In this document: positions 44,931 to 53,311 of the stretch, piece after piece | Numbering within the stretch: position 1 is the first letter of the stretch | Layout of the letters: every line of letters starts with the position of its first letter | Assembly: GCA_036924835.1 (NCBI GenBank) | Contig: JBAGRR010000001.1 | Location: 4,045,001 to 4,109,000 of the forward strand | Length of the DNA stretch: 64,000 nucleotides | Source of the DNA: Nitrobacteraceae bacterium AZCC 1564 | GTDB lineage: Bacteria; Pseudomonadota; Alphaproteobacteria; Rhizobiales; Xanthobacteraceae | Direction of reading: 5' to 3' | Program-made: the position numbers and the translations under genes | Notes under the pieces: model-generated | Databases searched by the model: none | What the model was told of the DNA's origin: nothing | Seen by the model: the letters and a program-made list of their open reading frames with translations, nothing else

Positions 44931-45663
44931 GATACACCTCTCGGGTCTTGGGATTGGCGACAACGTCGGCGCGGTTTCCTTCCACGACCACCCGCCCATG
45001 CTGCATCACCGTGATGACATCCGCAAAGGCGAGAGCAACATCCATGTCGTGCTCGATCATGACGATGGTCACGTCGCGTGGAATGGATTGCAGGAGGCGT
45101 TGCACATCCTGGCGCTCGTCCGCGGAGAGACCGGCCAGCGGCTCATCGAGCAGCAGTAGTTTCGGTTTTTGCGCGAGCGCCATGGCAATCTCGAGCCGGC
45201 GTCGCTCGCCATAGCTGGTTTCCATCACGGTCCGGTCGGCAAGATGGTCTAGCCCGACGAGTGCAAGTGTGGCGTGCGCTTCATCCCACAGTGCCGCTTG
45301 CCGGCGCAGGTCGGACCACGGGTTGAACCGAATCTCGCGCAGGCCGACAAGAGAAATGACGACGTTATGGAGGAGCGTATTTTTCGGAAACAGCGTGATG
45401 ATCTGGTAGGTTCGCGCCATGCCAAGATGGGTGCGCTGGTTGGCGGACTTCCGGGTCACGTTCTCGCCGAAAATTCGGATCTCGCCTTGCGAGGGCGGAT
45501 AATCGCCGGCAATGAGGTTGAAGAACGTCGTCTTGCCGGCGCCGTTGGGGCCGAGCAATAGCCGACGTTCGCCGGCAGGAACGCGCATTGTGACGTCGCG
45601 CACCGCCGGCAATCCGCCGAAGTAGCGGCAAAGCCCGGTCACTTCGAGAACAGGCATTGTCAT
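44920..45663 (-). CDS. Branched-chain-type ABC transporter ATPase, LivG-like
   Basis: The 247-residue ATPase has Walker A LLLGPNGAGKTTFFNLIAGD (about residues 36-55), a signature segment MVETSYGERRRLEIAMALAQKPKLLLLDEPLAGLS (signature SYGERRR, a variant of LSGGQ, with Walker B) and the H-switch VMIEHDMDVALAFAD. The start ATG at 45661-45663 overlaps the LivM stop (ATGA). A much longer upstream frame is a shadow of LivM. Confidence 0.93.
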   Translation of the reverse strand: MTMPVLEVTGLCRYFGGLPAVRDVTMRVPAGERRLLLGPNGAGKTTFFNLIAGDYPPSQGEIRIFGENVTRKSANQRTHLGMARTYQIITLFPKNTLLHNVVISLVGLREIRFNPWSDLRRQAALWDEAHATLALVGLDHLADRTVMETSYGERRRLEIAMALAQKPKLLLLDEPLAGLSADERQDVQRLLQSIPRDVTIVMIEHDMDVALAFADVITVMQHGRVVVEGNRADVVANPKTREVYLGH

Positions 45664-46661
45664 CGGGCACGATCCTCGGCGATGGATGCTACGCTTGCGG
45701 TCTTGTCCGCGCGCGGCGAATTCCTCAACGCGCGGAAGGCACGCTTCGCGCCCGGTACCAGACCCTCGGGCATGAACAGAACGATGGCAACAAAGATGAC
45801 GCCGAGCAGGATCAACCAACGAGTGATATAGGCACTGACGACGTTCTTGAGGATGACGACAAGCGCTGCGCCGACCACCGGCCCGAGCAGCGTCCCGGTG
45901 CCGCCGGCGATGACCATCAGCAACGTCTCGGCCGATGTCGTGAGGTGAAGCGCTTGCGGGCTGACGAACTGGTGATAGTAGGCATAGAGCAGACCGGCGA
46001 CCGCGCCCCAGAAACCGGCGAACACAAAGCTCAGCCACTGGATCAACCACACATTATAACCGAGCGCGCGCATCCGTCGCGGTTGGTCGCGCGTGCCTTG
46101 TAGGCTTTGTCCCAATCCTGACTGGATAAAGCGCGCAATGCACCAGAGAGCGACGGCAAGAAGGAAGAGGACGAAATAGAAGAAGATCGTCGGGTCCGTC
46201 AGATCGAGATTAAACGGATGCGGCCGTTTTAATCCGCCGAGACCATTGTCGCCGCCGGTGAGGCTCGCCCATCGATAGGCGACACCCCACAGGATCTGAC
46301 CGAGGGCCAGCGTGATCATCAAGAATCCGAGGCCGGAGGCACGCAGCGCCAGATAGCCAAACACCATCGCAAGGATAGTCGTTGCGCTGATGGCGATGAG
46401 CGCGCCTGCGAGATGCCCGAACCCTGCATGGGCCGTAAGATAGATCGACAGATAAGCGGCGACACCAAGGTAGGCTGCATGACCCAGCGAGATCATGCCG
46501 CCGAAGCCGATCAGCAGGTTCAGACTGAGAGCGAGAATGGCCGCAATCGCGATCTGGCTCGCGATATTGACGTAATACTCGGAGGTCACGAGCCACGGCA
46601 TGGCCAGCAATACGGAGAGCGCAATCAGCCACAGCAGGAGAGGGGAAGCGAGAATGCGCAT
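45660..46661 (-). CDS. Branched-chain-type ABC transporter permease, LivM-like
   Basis: The 333-residue membrane protein has about nine helices and the LivM signature region LSLNLLIGFGGMISLGHAAYLGVAAYLSIYL (about residues 45-75) and GAVAGLLYAYYHQFVSPQALHLTTSAETLLMVIAGGTGTLLGPVVGAAL. The Gly-rich cytoplasmic loop binds the ATPases. It overlaps LivH by one base (TGATG). Confidence 0.92.
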   Translation of the reverse strand: MRILASPLLLWLIALSVLLAMPWLVTSEYYVNIASQIAIAAILALSLNLLIGFGGMISLGHAAYLGVAAYLSIYLTAHAGFGHLAGALIAISATTILAMVFGYLALRASGLGFLMITLALGQILWGVAYRWASLTGGDNGLGGLKRPHPFNLDLTDPTIFFYFVLFLLAVALWCIARFIQSGLGQSLQGTRDQPRRMRALGYNVWLIQWLSFVFAGFWGAVAGLLYAYYHQFVSPQALHLTTSAETLLMVIAGGTGTLLGPVVGAALVVILKNVVSAYITRWLILLGVIFVAIVLFMPEGLVPGAKRAFRALRNSPRADKTASVASIAEDRAR

Positions 46662-47521
46662 CAGATCGCCTGCCTTCCGAACAGGCCCGTCGGCCGCAGT
46701 GTGAGCACCAGAACCATCGGCAAAAATAAGATGACATAAGCGAGATCGGGAAACAGGGCCTGTCCGTAGCTGTAGATGAAGCCGATGATCAGGCTGCCGA
46801 CGAAAGCGCCGAGCAGGCTGCCGACGCCGCCGAGGATGACGACGACCAGTGCCAGCGGCAGCATGTCCGTATCGAGGCCTGGATAGACCGACAGAATAGG
46901 CCCGGCGAGAACGCCGCCGGCACCCGCGAGCGCAGAGCCGAGGCAGAACACCATGGAGAAGAGCACGGAGGTCCGGATTCCCATGGCGCGCGCCATGGTG
47001 AGATCGTCGACGCCCGCGCGGATCATTGCGCCCAGGCGGCTGCGCTCTAGCAGAAACCAAAGGGCGGCTGCCAGGGCGAAGGCGACGCCGATCACGAACA
47101 GACGATAGATCGGAAACGCCAGATGCGAGACGCGAAGCGCGCCGGTCAATTCGCTCGGCATCGGCACAGGACGCGGATCACCAGTCCATATCCAGACGCA
47201 GGTGTCCGCGATAATGAACGCGATGCCGAGCGTCACCAGAACTTGCGCGAGCGGCTGACCATTGAGCCTGCGAAGGATAAAGCGCTCTATAATGGCGCCG
47301 AGAATGCTGATGGCGGCGGCGCCGAGCAGGATCGCGATCCAGAAATTCACGCCAGCTTCGATCGCCGACAGCCCGACATAGGCGCCAAGCATGAAATAGG
47401 CACCGTGGGACAGATTGACGATGCGCATCAGGCCGAAAATCAGCGAAAAGCCTGATGCAAGAATGAACAGGAGGGACCCGAACGCCAGACCGTTCAAACC
47501 CTGAATGATCCAGAAGTTCAT
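46661..47521 (-). CDS. Branched-chain-type ABC transporter permease, LivH-like
   Basis: The 286-residue permease has the LivH pattern GLAFGSLLFILASGFSLIFGLMRIVNLSHGAYFMLGAYVG (residues 10-50) and LAGAGGVLAGPILSVYPGLDTDMLPLALVVVILGGVGSLLGAFVGSLIIG. It pairs with LivM to form the pore. It starts 21 bp after the binding-protein gene. Confidence 0.93.
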   Translation of the reverse strand: MNFWIIQGLNGLAFGSLLFILASGFSLIFGLMRIVNLSHGAYFMLGAYVGLSAIEAGVNFWIAILLGAAAISILGAIIERFILRRLNGQPLAQVLVTLGIAFIIADTCVWIWTGDPRPVPMPSELTGALRVSHLAFPIYRLFVIGVAFALAAALWFLLERSRLGAMIRAGVDDLTMARAMGIRTSVLFSMVFCLGSALAGAGGVLAGPILSVYPGLDTDMLPLALVVVILGGVGSLLGAFVGSLIIGFIYSYGQALFPDLAYVILFLPMVLVLTLRPTGLFGRQAI

Positions 47522-47542
47522 GCGGTCCCTCCCGACGATGCG

Positions 47543-48757
47543 TTACTTCGCCGGCGCCCAGTCGCGTGAGTAGACGGGACTCTTGAGAAATTCATCCGCG
47601 CCGTAGGTCCAGAACTGGCTCACGGACGGATAGGTCTTGATCACGACGTTCTGCAGTCGGCCGTCCTTCTTCTCGACCTTGCGGATCGCGATATCGAGGA
47701 TCGGTTGGCCGTAATTGTCGAGCTTCACAGGGCCGTAGGGGCTCTGAGGAATGTTGACGTTGCGCAAGGCCTTCATGAAGGCTTCCTTGTTCGAGATGTC
47801 GCCCTTCACCTGTTCCAGCGCATTGTTGAGGAACTGGCAGGCCATGTAAGCGCCGACGGTGTAGTAACCGGGGTCCGCGCCGTAAGCCTTGCGGACGGCT
47901 TCAACGAACTTCTTGTTGGCAGGTGTGTCGATGGCGGCGCTGTACCAGCCGGCCGAGACCACGCCGGCGGCTTCGTTGCCCATGCGCTTCAGGATGCCTT
48001 CATCCACGGTCGTCATGGCGCCGAGAACCGGCTTCTGCATCCCATAGTTCTTGTACTCGCTCAGGAACTTGATGCCGTTGCCACCGGCGAACGCCGCAAA
48101 AACAGCGTCGACGTTCGGATCGATCTGCGTGATGTAGGTGCCGTATTCCGCAGCATTGAGCGGCGACCACAATTTCTGGACGACCTTGCCGCCGTTCTGC
48201 TCGAACGTGCGCTGGAAACCGGCCGCGATTTCATGTCCGAACGCGAAGTCGTCAGCGATGATCGCGATCTTTTTGTAGTGCAGATCCTTGGCAGCGTATT
48301 CGCCAAGCGGATGGTGAGCCTGAGCGGATGTGCCGACGGCACGCACGAACCAGGGATTGGGTTTACGCTGGGTCAGATCTTCCGCGGCGGCGGAGGGCGA
48401 GATGATCGGCGTTTTGGTCTGGCGGATGTAGTCGTCGATTGCGAGTGCTTCGAAGGCAGCGAGCGGGCCGATCAAGACTTGTGCGCCGTCACGCTCGACC
48501 AGTTCCTGCGCCTTGGTTTTTGTCACCGCGGGCTGGCCGGCGGTGTCCGCGATGATGACGTCGATCTTTCGTCCGGCCATTTCGCCGTGATGCTCGTCCA
48601 TGCACAGCTTGAGTCCTTCCTCCATCTGTCGGCCACCGGCGGCCAGGGCCCCGGACCGGACGGTCATGAAGCCGACTTTGAGCGGCTCTGCCGCCTGTGC
48701 GGGCGCCAGAGCGAACGCCGCAAGAATCGTCGTCGATAGAAGGATGCGGAAACGCAT
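47543..48757 (-). CDS. ABC transporter periplasmic substrate-binding protein, LivK-like
   Basis: The 404-residue protein begins with a signal peptide (MRFRILLSTTILAAFALAPAQA) and is a type I periplasmic-binding protein: LKVGFMTVRSGALAAGGRQMEEGLKLC, VLIGPLAAFEALAIDDYIRQTKTPIISPSAAAEDL. It is the first gene of the seven- to nine-gene leftward operon. By context with a molybdenum hydroxylase its ligand may be an aromatic or heterocyclic acid, but this is inference. A divergent GntR gene starts 166 bp away. Confidence 0.9.
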   Translation of the reverse strand: MRFRILLSTTILAAFALAPAQAAEPLKVGFMTVRSGALAAGGRQMEEGLKLCMDEHHGEMAGRKIDVIIADTAGQPAVTKTKAQELVERDGAQVLIGPLAAFEALAIDDYIRQTKTPIISPSAAAEDLTQRKPNPWFVRAVGTSAQAHHPLGEYAAKDLHYKKIAIIADDFAFGHEIAAGFQRTFEQNGGKVVQKLWSPLNAAEYGTYITQIDPNVDAVFAAFAGGNGIKFLSEYKNYGMQKPVLGAMTTVDEGILKRMGNEAAGVVSAGWYSAAIDTPANKKFVEAVRKAYGADPGYYTVGAYMACQFLNNALEQVKGDISNKEAFMKALRNVNIPQSPYGPVKLDNYGQPILDIAIRKVEKKDGRLQNVVIKTYPSVSQFWTYGADEFLKSPVYSRDWAPAK

Positions 48758-48837
48758 GCCATACCTCCCCTAAATCCAGGCTTGATACATCTGGTTTTAT
48801 ATTTTTATCGACTCATAAGATGTCACTTGGTTCTCGG

Positions 48838-48854
48838 TTGAGTCAATGACTCAA
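48838..48854. promoter_or_regulatory. 17-bp palindrome in the divergent transporter/GntR region: candidate operator
   Basis: TTGAGTCAATGACTCAA is a perfect dyad with one central base. It lies 84 bp from the binding-protein start and 70 bp from the GntR start, where a FadR/VanR-type GntR dimer would repress both directions. Confidence 0.55.
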
Positions 48855-48923
48855 ATCAGTTTGATGGATTTTAGCCGATTTTATTGGATATTTTGACCAT
48901 TGACCCGCTATGTTGAGGACCAT

Positions 48924-49622
48924 ATGAATGTTGTCGGTCAGTTTTGTGATATCTCACAAAGTCAAATAGAGCAGTCGCAGATAGGCATGCAGGGACAACG
49001 GATTTATGATTCTTTGAGGCGGGGAATTTTGACCTGCGATCTGCCGCCGGGGCGTGAATTGCGGGAGCAAGAGCTCGCCCAACAGTTCGACGTCAGCAAG
49101 TCGCCGGTGCGCGAGGCGCTTCAGCATCTCGTTAGCGAGGGGCTGGTGATCGTGATTCCTCGCCAGGGTTACCGGGTGTCCCCCGTCTCACTGCGAGATG
49201 CCAATGAGATTTTCGCGTTTCGCAAGGCGCTCGAACTCTCCTGTATCGCGGAGTCGGTCAAGAGCGCGTCCGACGAGGAATTGAAGGCGCTGGATCGGTT
49301 TCGCGAGTTCGATGGCGACTATGAGAACGAGTTCATCAACTACAATCGAGATTTTCACTGCGCTCTGGCACGATGCTCGAACAACGGCCGCATGGCGCGG
49401 ACCACCTGCGACCTGATTGAAGAGACCGAACGTCTTGTCAGGATGAGCGTGGCTGCTGTTCGCGGACCCAAGGCTCACAAAATCGTCGAAGAGCACAACG
49501 CGATCATCACCGCGGTGCAGGAGCGGGATTCTCGCCGGGCTGTGGGCTTGCTCAAATCCCACGTCTCGGCTGCGGTGAAGCGCTTTAGTACAGCTCTCGA
49601 ATGGACGGCGATGCAGGCCTGA
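48924..49622 (+). CDS. GntR-family transcriptional regulator (FCD type)
   Basis: The 232-residue regulator has an N-terminal winged helix (QRIYDSLRRGILTCDLPPGRELREQELAQQFDVSKSPVREALQHLVSEGLVIVIPRQGYRVSPV, about residues 25-90) and a C-terminal all-helical FCD effector domain with metal-ligand histidines (NRDFHCALARCSNN, EEHNAIITAVQERDSRRAVGLLKSHVSAAVKRF). It would sense an aromatic or carboxylate effector. The ATG at 48924 is preceded by GAGGACC and preferred over the TTG at 48900. The amidohydrolase gene follows in the same direction. Confidence 0.9.
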   Translation: MNVVGQFCDISQSQIEQSQIGMQGQRIYDSLRRGILTCDLPPGRELREQELAQQFDVSKSPVREALQHLVSEGLVIVIPRQGYRVSPVSLRDANEIFAFRKALELSCIAESVKSASDEELKALDRFREFDGDYENEFINYNRDFHCALARCSNNGRMARTTCDLIEETERLVRMSVAAVRGPKAHKIVEEHNAIITAVQERDSRRAVGLLKSHVSAAVKRFSTALEWTAMQA

Positions 49623-49661
49623 CTGCGCTTTCCTCAATCGCAACAAGAACGGGACACGTCA

Positions 49662-50735
49662 ATGATCGACCGCAAGAATCGTTATGGCCTCACGGCTGCC
49701 CGCATCCATGATGCCGATGGCAGTGCTCGCCGCCCCTCATCGGCGACCATCGATGTTCACTCGCATATCTTTGTGCCGGAAGCCGCCAAAGTCGCGCAGC
49801 CACATCTCGATATCAGTCGCATCTCGCTGGCCCATTTCGCCGACGATGCCACCAAGGCGATCAACGCGGGTCAGGAAAAAGACATCAACGAGGTGATGAC
49901 CACGATTGATCGGCGGTTGCGCGATCTCGACAGGATGGGAATCGATATCCAGGTGGTCGCGCCTGCGCCTGGCCAGTGCTACTATCATCTCCCTCCAAAA
50001 ATCGCGGAACAGGCGCATCGGATCGCCAATGACGGTGTTGCGGAATTTTGCGCCCGCAAGCCGGACAGGTTTCTCGGCATCGGAGGCGTCACACTGCAGG
50101 AGCCTGAGTTGGCCGTGCGCGAACTCGACTATGTGATGACCCATCTGAAGCTGAAGGGCGTCCAGATCCTCACCAATGTCGACGGCAAGGAGTTGTCAGA
50201 CCCCGCTTACAGGCCGTTCTTCGTCAGGGCCGAACAGCTCGGCGCGTTCATCATGCTGCATCCCAACGGCTTCACCCACGGCGAGCGCCTGACTCACTTC
50301 TATTTCAACAATGTGGTCGGCAATCCGCTTGAGACCACGCTGGCGCTTCACAATCTGATATTCAGCGGAACGTTGGCGAGATTTCCGGATCTCAAGCTCA
50401 TGGCCGTACATGGCGGCGGTTATCTGCCGTCCTATTCCGGGCGCATCGATCATGCCTGGGGTGCGAGACAGGATTCGCACGGTGATTTGCCATTGCCGCC
50501 GACGACCTATCTACGTCAGGTTTATCTCGACACTGTCGTCTTCAGCTATCACCAACTGGCGTATCTGCTCGACGTGTTCGGTCCCGACCGGATCCTGATG
50601 GGAACCGATTATCCCTATGACATGGCCGAATACAATCCAATCGGGCACATCGCGGGTGTCAACGGCATGGACGAGACGACGCTGGCGCAACTGGCCGGGG
50701 GCAATGCGAGTCGGCTGCTGCAACTCGATTTGTAG
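49662..50735 (+). CDS. Amidohydrolase/ACMSD-type decarboxylase
   Basis: The 357-residue protein is a TIM-barrel metal enzyme of the aminocarboxymuconate-semialdehyde decarboxylase type: HSHIFVPEAAKVA (first metal histidines near residue 30), LMAVHGGGYLPSYSGRIDHAW (metal and catalytic His near 230) and ILMGTDYPYDMAEYNPIGHI (catalytic Asp). Members decarboxylate carboxymuconates or hydroxybenzoates or cleave related rings. Together with the hydroxylase, hydrolase and transporter this suggests catabolism of an aromatic or N-heteroaromatic acid. No such pathway can be named from these genes alone. It ends before the IS630 remnant. Confidence 0.88.
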   Translation: MIDRKNRYGLTAARIHDADGSARRPSSATIDVHSHIFVPEAAKVAQPHLDISRISLAHFADDATKAINAGQEKDINEVMTTIDRRLRDLDRMGIDIQVVAPAPGQCYYHLPPKIAEQAHRIANDGVAEFCARKPDRFLGIGGVTLQEPELAVRELDYVMTHLKLKGVQILTNVDGKELSDPAYRPFFVRAEQLGAFIMLHPNGFTHGERLTHFYFNNVVGNPLETTLALHNLIFSGTLARFPDLKLMAVHGGGYLPSYSGRIDHAWGARQDSHGDLPLPPTTYLRQVYLDTVVFSYHQLAYLLDVFGPDRILMGTDYPYDMAEYNPIGHIAGVNGMDETTLAQLAGGNASRLLQLDL

Positions 50736-50894
50736 CACTGCATGATGTGCAATCCGACGGGTGGAACTGGCAGCATAAACCGCTGTTTGCTCTTGACTGT
50801 TTCGGCAAGCCATTCGGCGATGCCCCACGGTTGATCGGCCGTGGATACGGATTTAACGGGGCATATTCGCCGTACCGTCACGCGGGCGACAATC

Positions 50895-51567
50895 GGTGAC
50901 GACGGACTGGCCGCGCGCGGGATCAAGACAGATGTGCGGGCGGTGTGGACGTTTGTTCATGCCGAAGGGCTGAGCTTCAAAAAAAGATCCGGCCGACCGA
51001 ACAAGAACGCCCCGATATCGCGCGTAAACGGACGCGCTGGAAGGCTCATCAGGGCAGGATCGACGCTTCGCGTCTGGTCCTTATCGACGAGACATAGATC
51101 AAGACCAACATGGCGCGGCTGGGCGCCGAGCGGACAGCGTCTCCAAGCATCTGCGCCTTTCGGTCATTGGAAGACCATGACCTTCATCGCGGCGCTGCGC
51201 CACGACCGGATCAGCGCGCCGTGGACGCCCCCATCAATGGCGAGCTGTTCACCCTGTATGTTGAACAGGTGCTGGCGCCTACCTTGGCAAGGGCGAACTC
51301 GTCATCCTCGACAATCTCGGCAGTCACAAAGGCAAATCGGCGCGCAATGCCATCCGCACCACCGGAGCCCATCTGCTCTTCCTGCCGCCCTACAGCCCAG
51401 ATCTCAATCCGATCGAGCAGGTCTTCGCCAAACTCAAACACCTGATGCGAGCCGCACAGCCTTGCGACGTCGAGGCGACATGGCGAAAGGTCGGCGAACT
51501 CCTCGATCTCTTCTCCAACGATGAGTGCGCCAACTATCTCAAAAACTCAGGATATGTTTCCGTATAA
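50895..51567 (+). mobile_element. IS630-family transposase remnant
   Basis: Fragments of one transposase appear in three frames: LAARGIKTDVRAVWTFVHAEGLSFKK, TEQERPDIARKRTRWKAHQGRIDASRLVLIDET followed by a stop where IS630 has Trp, and finally LVILDNLGSHKGKSARNAIR with the DDE region, FLPPYSPDLNPIEQVFAKLKHLMR (the DDE glutamate segment) and FSNDECANYLKNSGY to TAA at 51565-51567. At least three frameshifts or stops, so it is not active. The inverted ends could not be identified. Confidence 0.88.
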
Positions 51568-52291
51568 AAACAGCACGCTCTTAGATGCTATTAGAACGCG
51601 CGTGCCGCTCGTGGTGCTTCACGCGCTGCAGAAGGCAGTTTCACGATCAATCCCTTCGCCGCTGCTCAAATGCCGAAACCTGCCAAGCAGCGAAACCAAC
51701 CTCGCCAGCCCTAACAGGGAAATCGTCGACGCCTCCGTCCGCGCCTACCTCAGCGTCCTCGACGTGGCGTCCGAACTTGACGCACCCTGGCTCACGATCA
51801 ATTCCGGCTGCAAGCACATGCTGCTGCCGCCAGACGACCGGTTAGTGCACATCTTCCGCGCGAGCCTGGAGCGCCTCGTACGCACCGCCGAGCGGCGCGG
51901 CGTGCGCCTCCTTCTCGAGAATATTCCTGGGACGCTGCTGGGCGATGCCCCAGCCGCGAAGCAGTTCCTCGACGCGGAGGATTACGGTGCCATCGATGTC
52001 CTCTATGGCGTGACGAATGCCGCCGCGCTTGGCGAGCGGCCGGCGGACGGCATCCGTCTCCCGGCCGACCGCATCCGCCTCGTGCATCTCTCGGACGCAC
52101 CCGCCGGGCAGTGGCGACACGATCCCGTCGGCACCGGGGCGATCGACTTCGCGGAGATCCATGGCGCGCTGGGTGACATTGGCTACAAGAACGGTGTCGT
52201 GCTTGAGGCAATCAGCGACGACACGCTGAACGACCTAGTTGCGTCACGACAGCGTCTCGCCGAATTCGGCTGGAAATTCGGGGCTGGCTGA
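51568..52291 (+). pseudogene. Sugar-phosphate isomerase/epimerase, 5' truncated
   Basis: The 3' two thirds of a TIM-barrel (AP endonuclease 2-like) protein: INSGCKHMLLPP, RGVRLLLENIPGTLLGDAPAAKQFL (metal-ligand Glu), DRIRLVHLSDAPAGQWRHDPVGTGAIDFAEIHGALGDIGYKNGVVLEAI with the family's HxxD and Glu ligands. Family proteins have about 90 more N-terminal residues, which would lie in the IS630 remnant that runs to 51567. The frame itself is open from 51521, but the first 60 residues bear no family features. Loss of the N terminus by the insertion is the simplest explanation. Confidence 0.65.
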
Positions 52292-52311
52292 GCACCGAAC
52301 GAACACTCACA

Positions 52312-53274
52312 CTAGTCGGGCACGACATAGTTACAGACGTAGGAAACGTCGCGGGCGGATAGCAAATTGTTGCAACTTGAGCAGACCGCGACTGGCGTAA
52401 CGACCTTACCCGAAGGATGGACGAAGTCGAAGTTGCTACGTCCGCCGCGGACGACCCATTTCTCCCCCCATACTTTCATGAGTATCATTGGCCCGTAGCT
52501 GTCCAGCCCCGTCTCAGTCAGGTTATAGCCGCCGAGTTCTTCGTTCTTTTCGATGAAGCCGGCTCGTTGCAGGTTGAGAAGTCGCCCGGACAACACGCTC
52601 GGAGCAATCAAAAGGGCATTGATGAAATCGTCGAAGCGGTGATTGCCGTGAAAGAGCTCCTGAAGAACAAGGAAGGTCCATCTGTCACCGACAATCGACA
52701 ACATCCGTTCCACTGAGCAAGGACGTCGACCCTGTACCGACCCGTCCCAGGTAGATCTCCTGTGCCGCTGGGCGGTCTTGGGACGTGGAATCCAGTAGTC
52801 CTTCGGAATGCGAATACGTATGTCGCGTGCTTGGACGGCCTCACCCGTCTCTCGCCAAACGACCCTAGCCGAAAACCAGGATCTACAAGTCTTGTGGAAC
52901 AGCGCGAGCGGAGGTGTGCCGTCGCACATCCACTTGTCCCCGAACCACATCATTCCAAGCGTTATGGGGTAAACGTCCCGTCCACGATCGGTAAGCCGAT
53001 ATTGTTTGTGCTGGCCCGGCTTGCCGATCCGCTTCAGGATTCCGTTCTTCTGTAGCCGTTCAAGTCTTTTGCTCAGGGTGGCGCGAGGAATAGCCAGTTT
53101 GCGTTGGAATTCAGCGAATCGGCATGCGCCGAAAAACGCCTCCCGAATGATCAAGTAAGTCCAAGTATCCGCAAGGATATCGATGGTCGCCGATTCCGCC
53201 GAATGTCTGACGTAACCCTGAGGAGGGTAACGGTCAGGACGCACACCCCCGTTGGGGCCGGGAGCGCCTTCCAT
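52312..53274 (-). CDS. Tandem HxlR-family regulator (two winged-helix domains)
   Basis: The 320-residue protein holds two HxlR domains. Domain 1 is about residues 25-115 (LADTWTYLIIREAFFGACRFAEFQRKLAIPRATLSKRLERLQKNGILKR). Domain 2 is about 185-275 (VGDRWTFLVLQELFHGNHRFDDFINALLIAPSVLSGRLLNLQRAGFIE), a repeat of the same fold. A C-terminal CSSCNNLLS could bind metal. HxlR proteins normally act as dimers of one domain, so this protein may form an internal pseudo-dimer. It is the last gene of the leftward operon, after the CoA ligase. The ATG at 53272-53274 is used. Confidence 0.8.
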   Translation of the reverse strand: MEGAPGPNGGVRPDRYPPQGYVRHSAESATIDILADTWTYLIIREAFFGACRFAEFQRKLAIPRATLSKRLERLQKNGILKRIGKPGQHKQYRLTDRGRDVYPITLGMMWFGDKWMCDGTPPLALFHKTCRSWFSARVVWRETGEAVQARDIRIRIPKDYWIPRPKTAQRHRRSTWDGSVQGRRPCSVERMLSIVGDRWTFLVLQELFHGNHRFDDFINALLIAPSVLSGRLLNLQRAGFIEKNEELGGYNLTETGLDSYGPMILMKVWGEKWVVRGGRSNFDFVHPSGKVVTPVAVCSSCNNLLSARDVSYVCNYVVPD

Positions 53275-53311
53275 CTTCCGCACGGGTAATTTGGGGACGC
53301 GAGACGGCAAC

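Noticed and set aside
50841-51524. Intact IS630 transposase
   Set aside because: Coding information is spread over three frames with an in-frame stop; the element is a relic.
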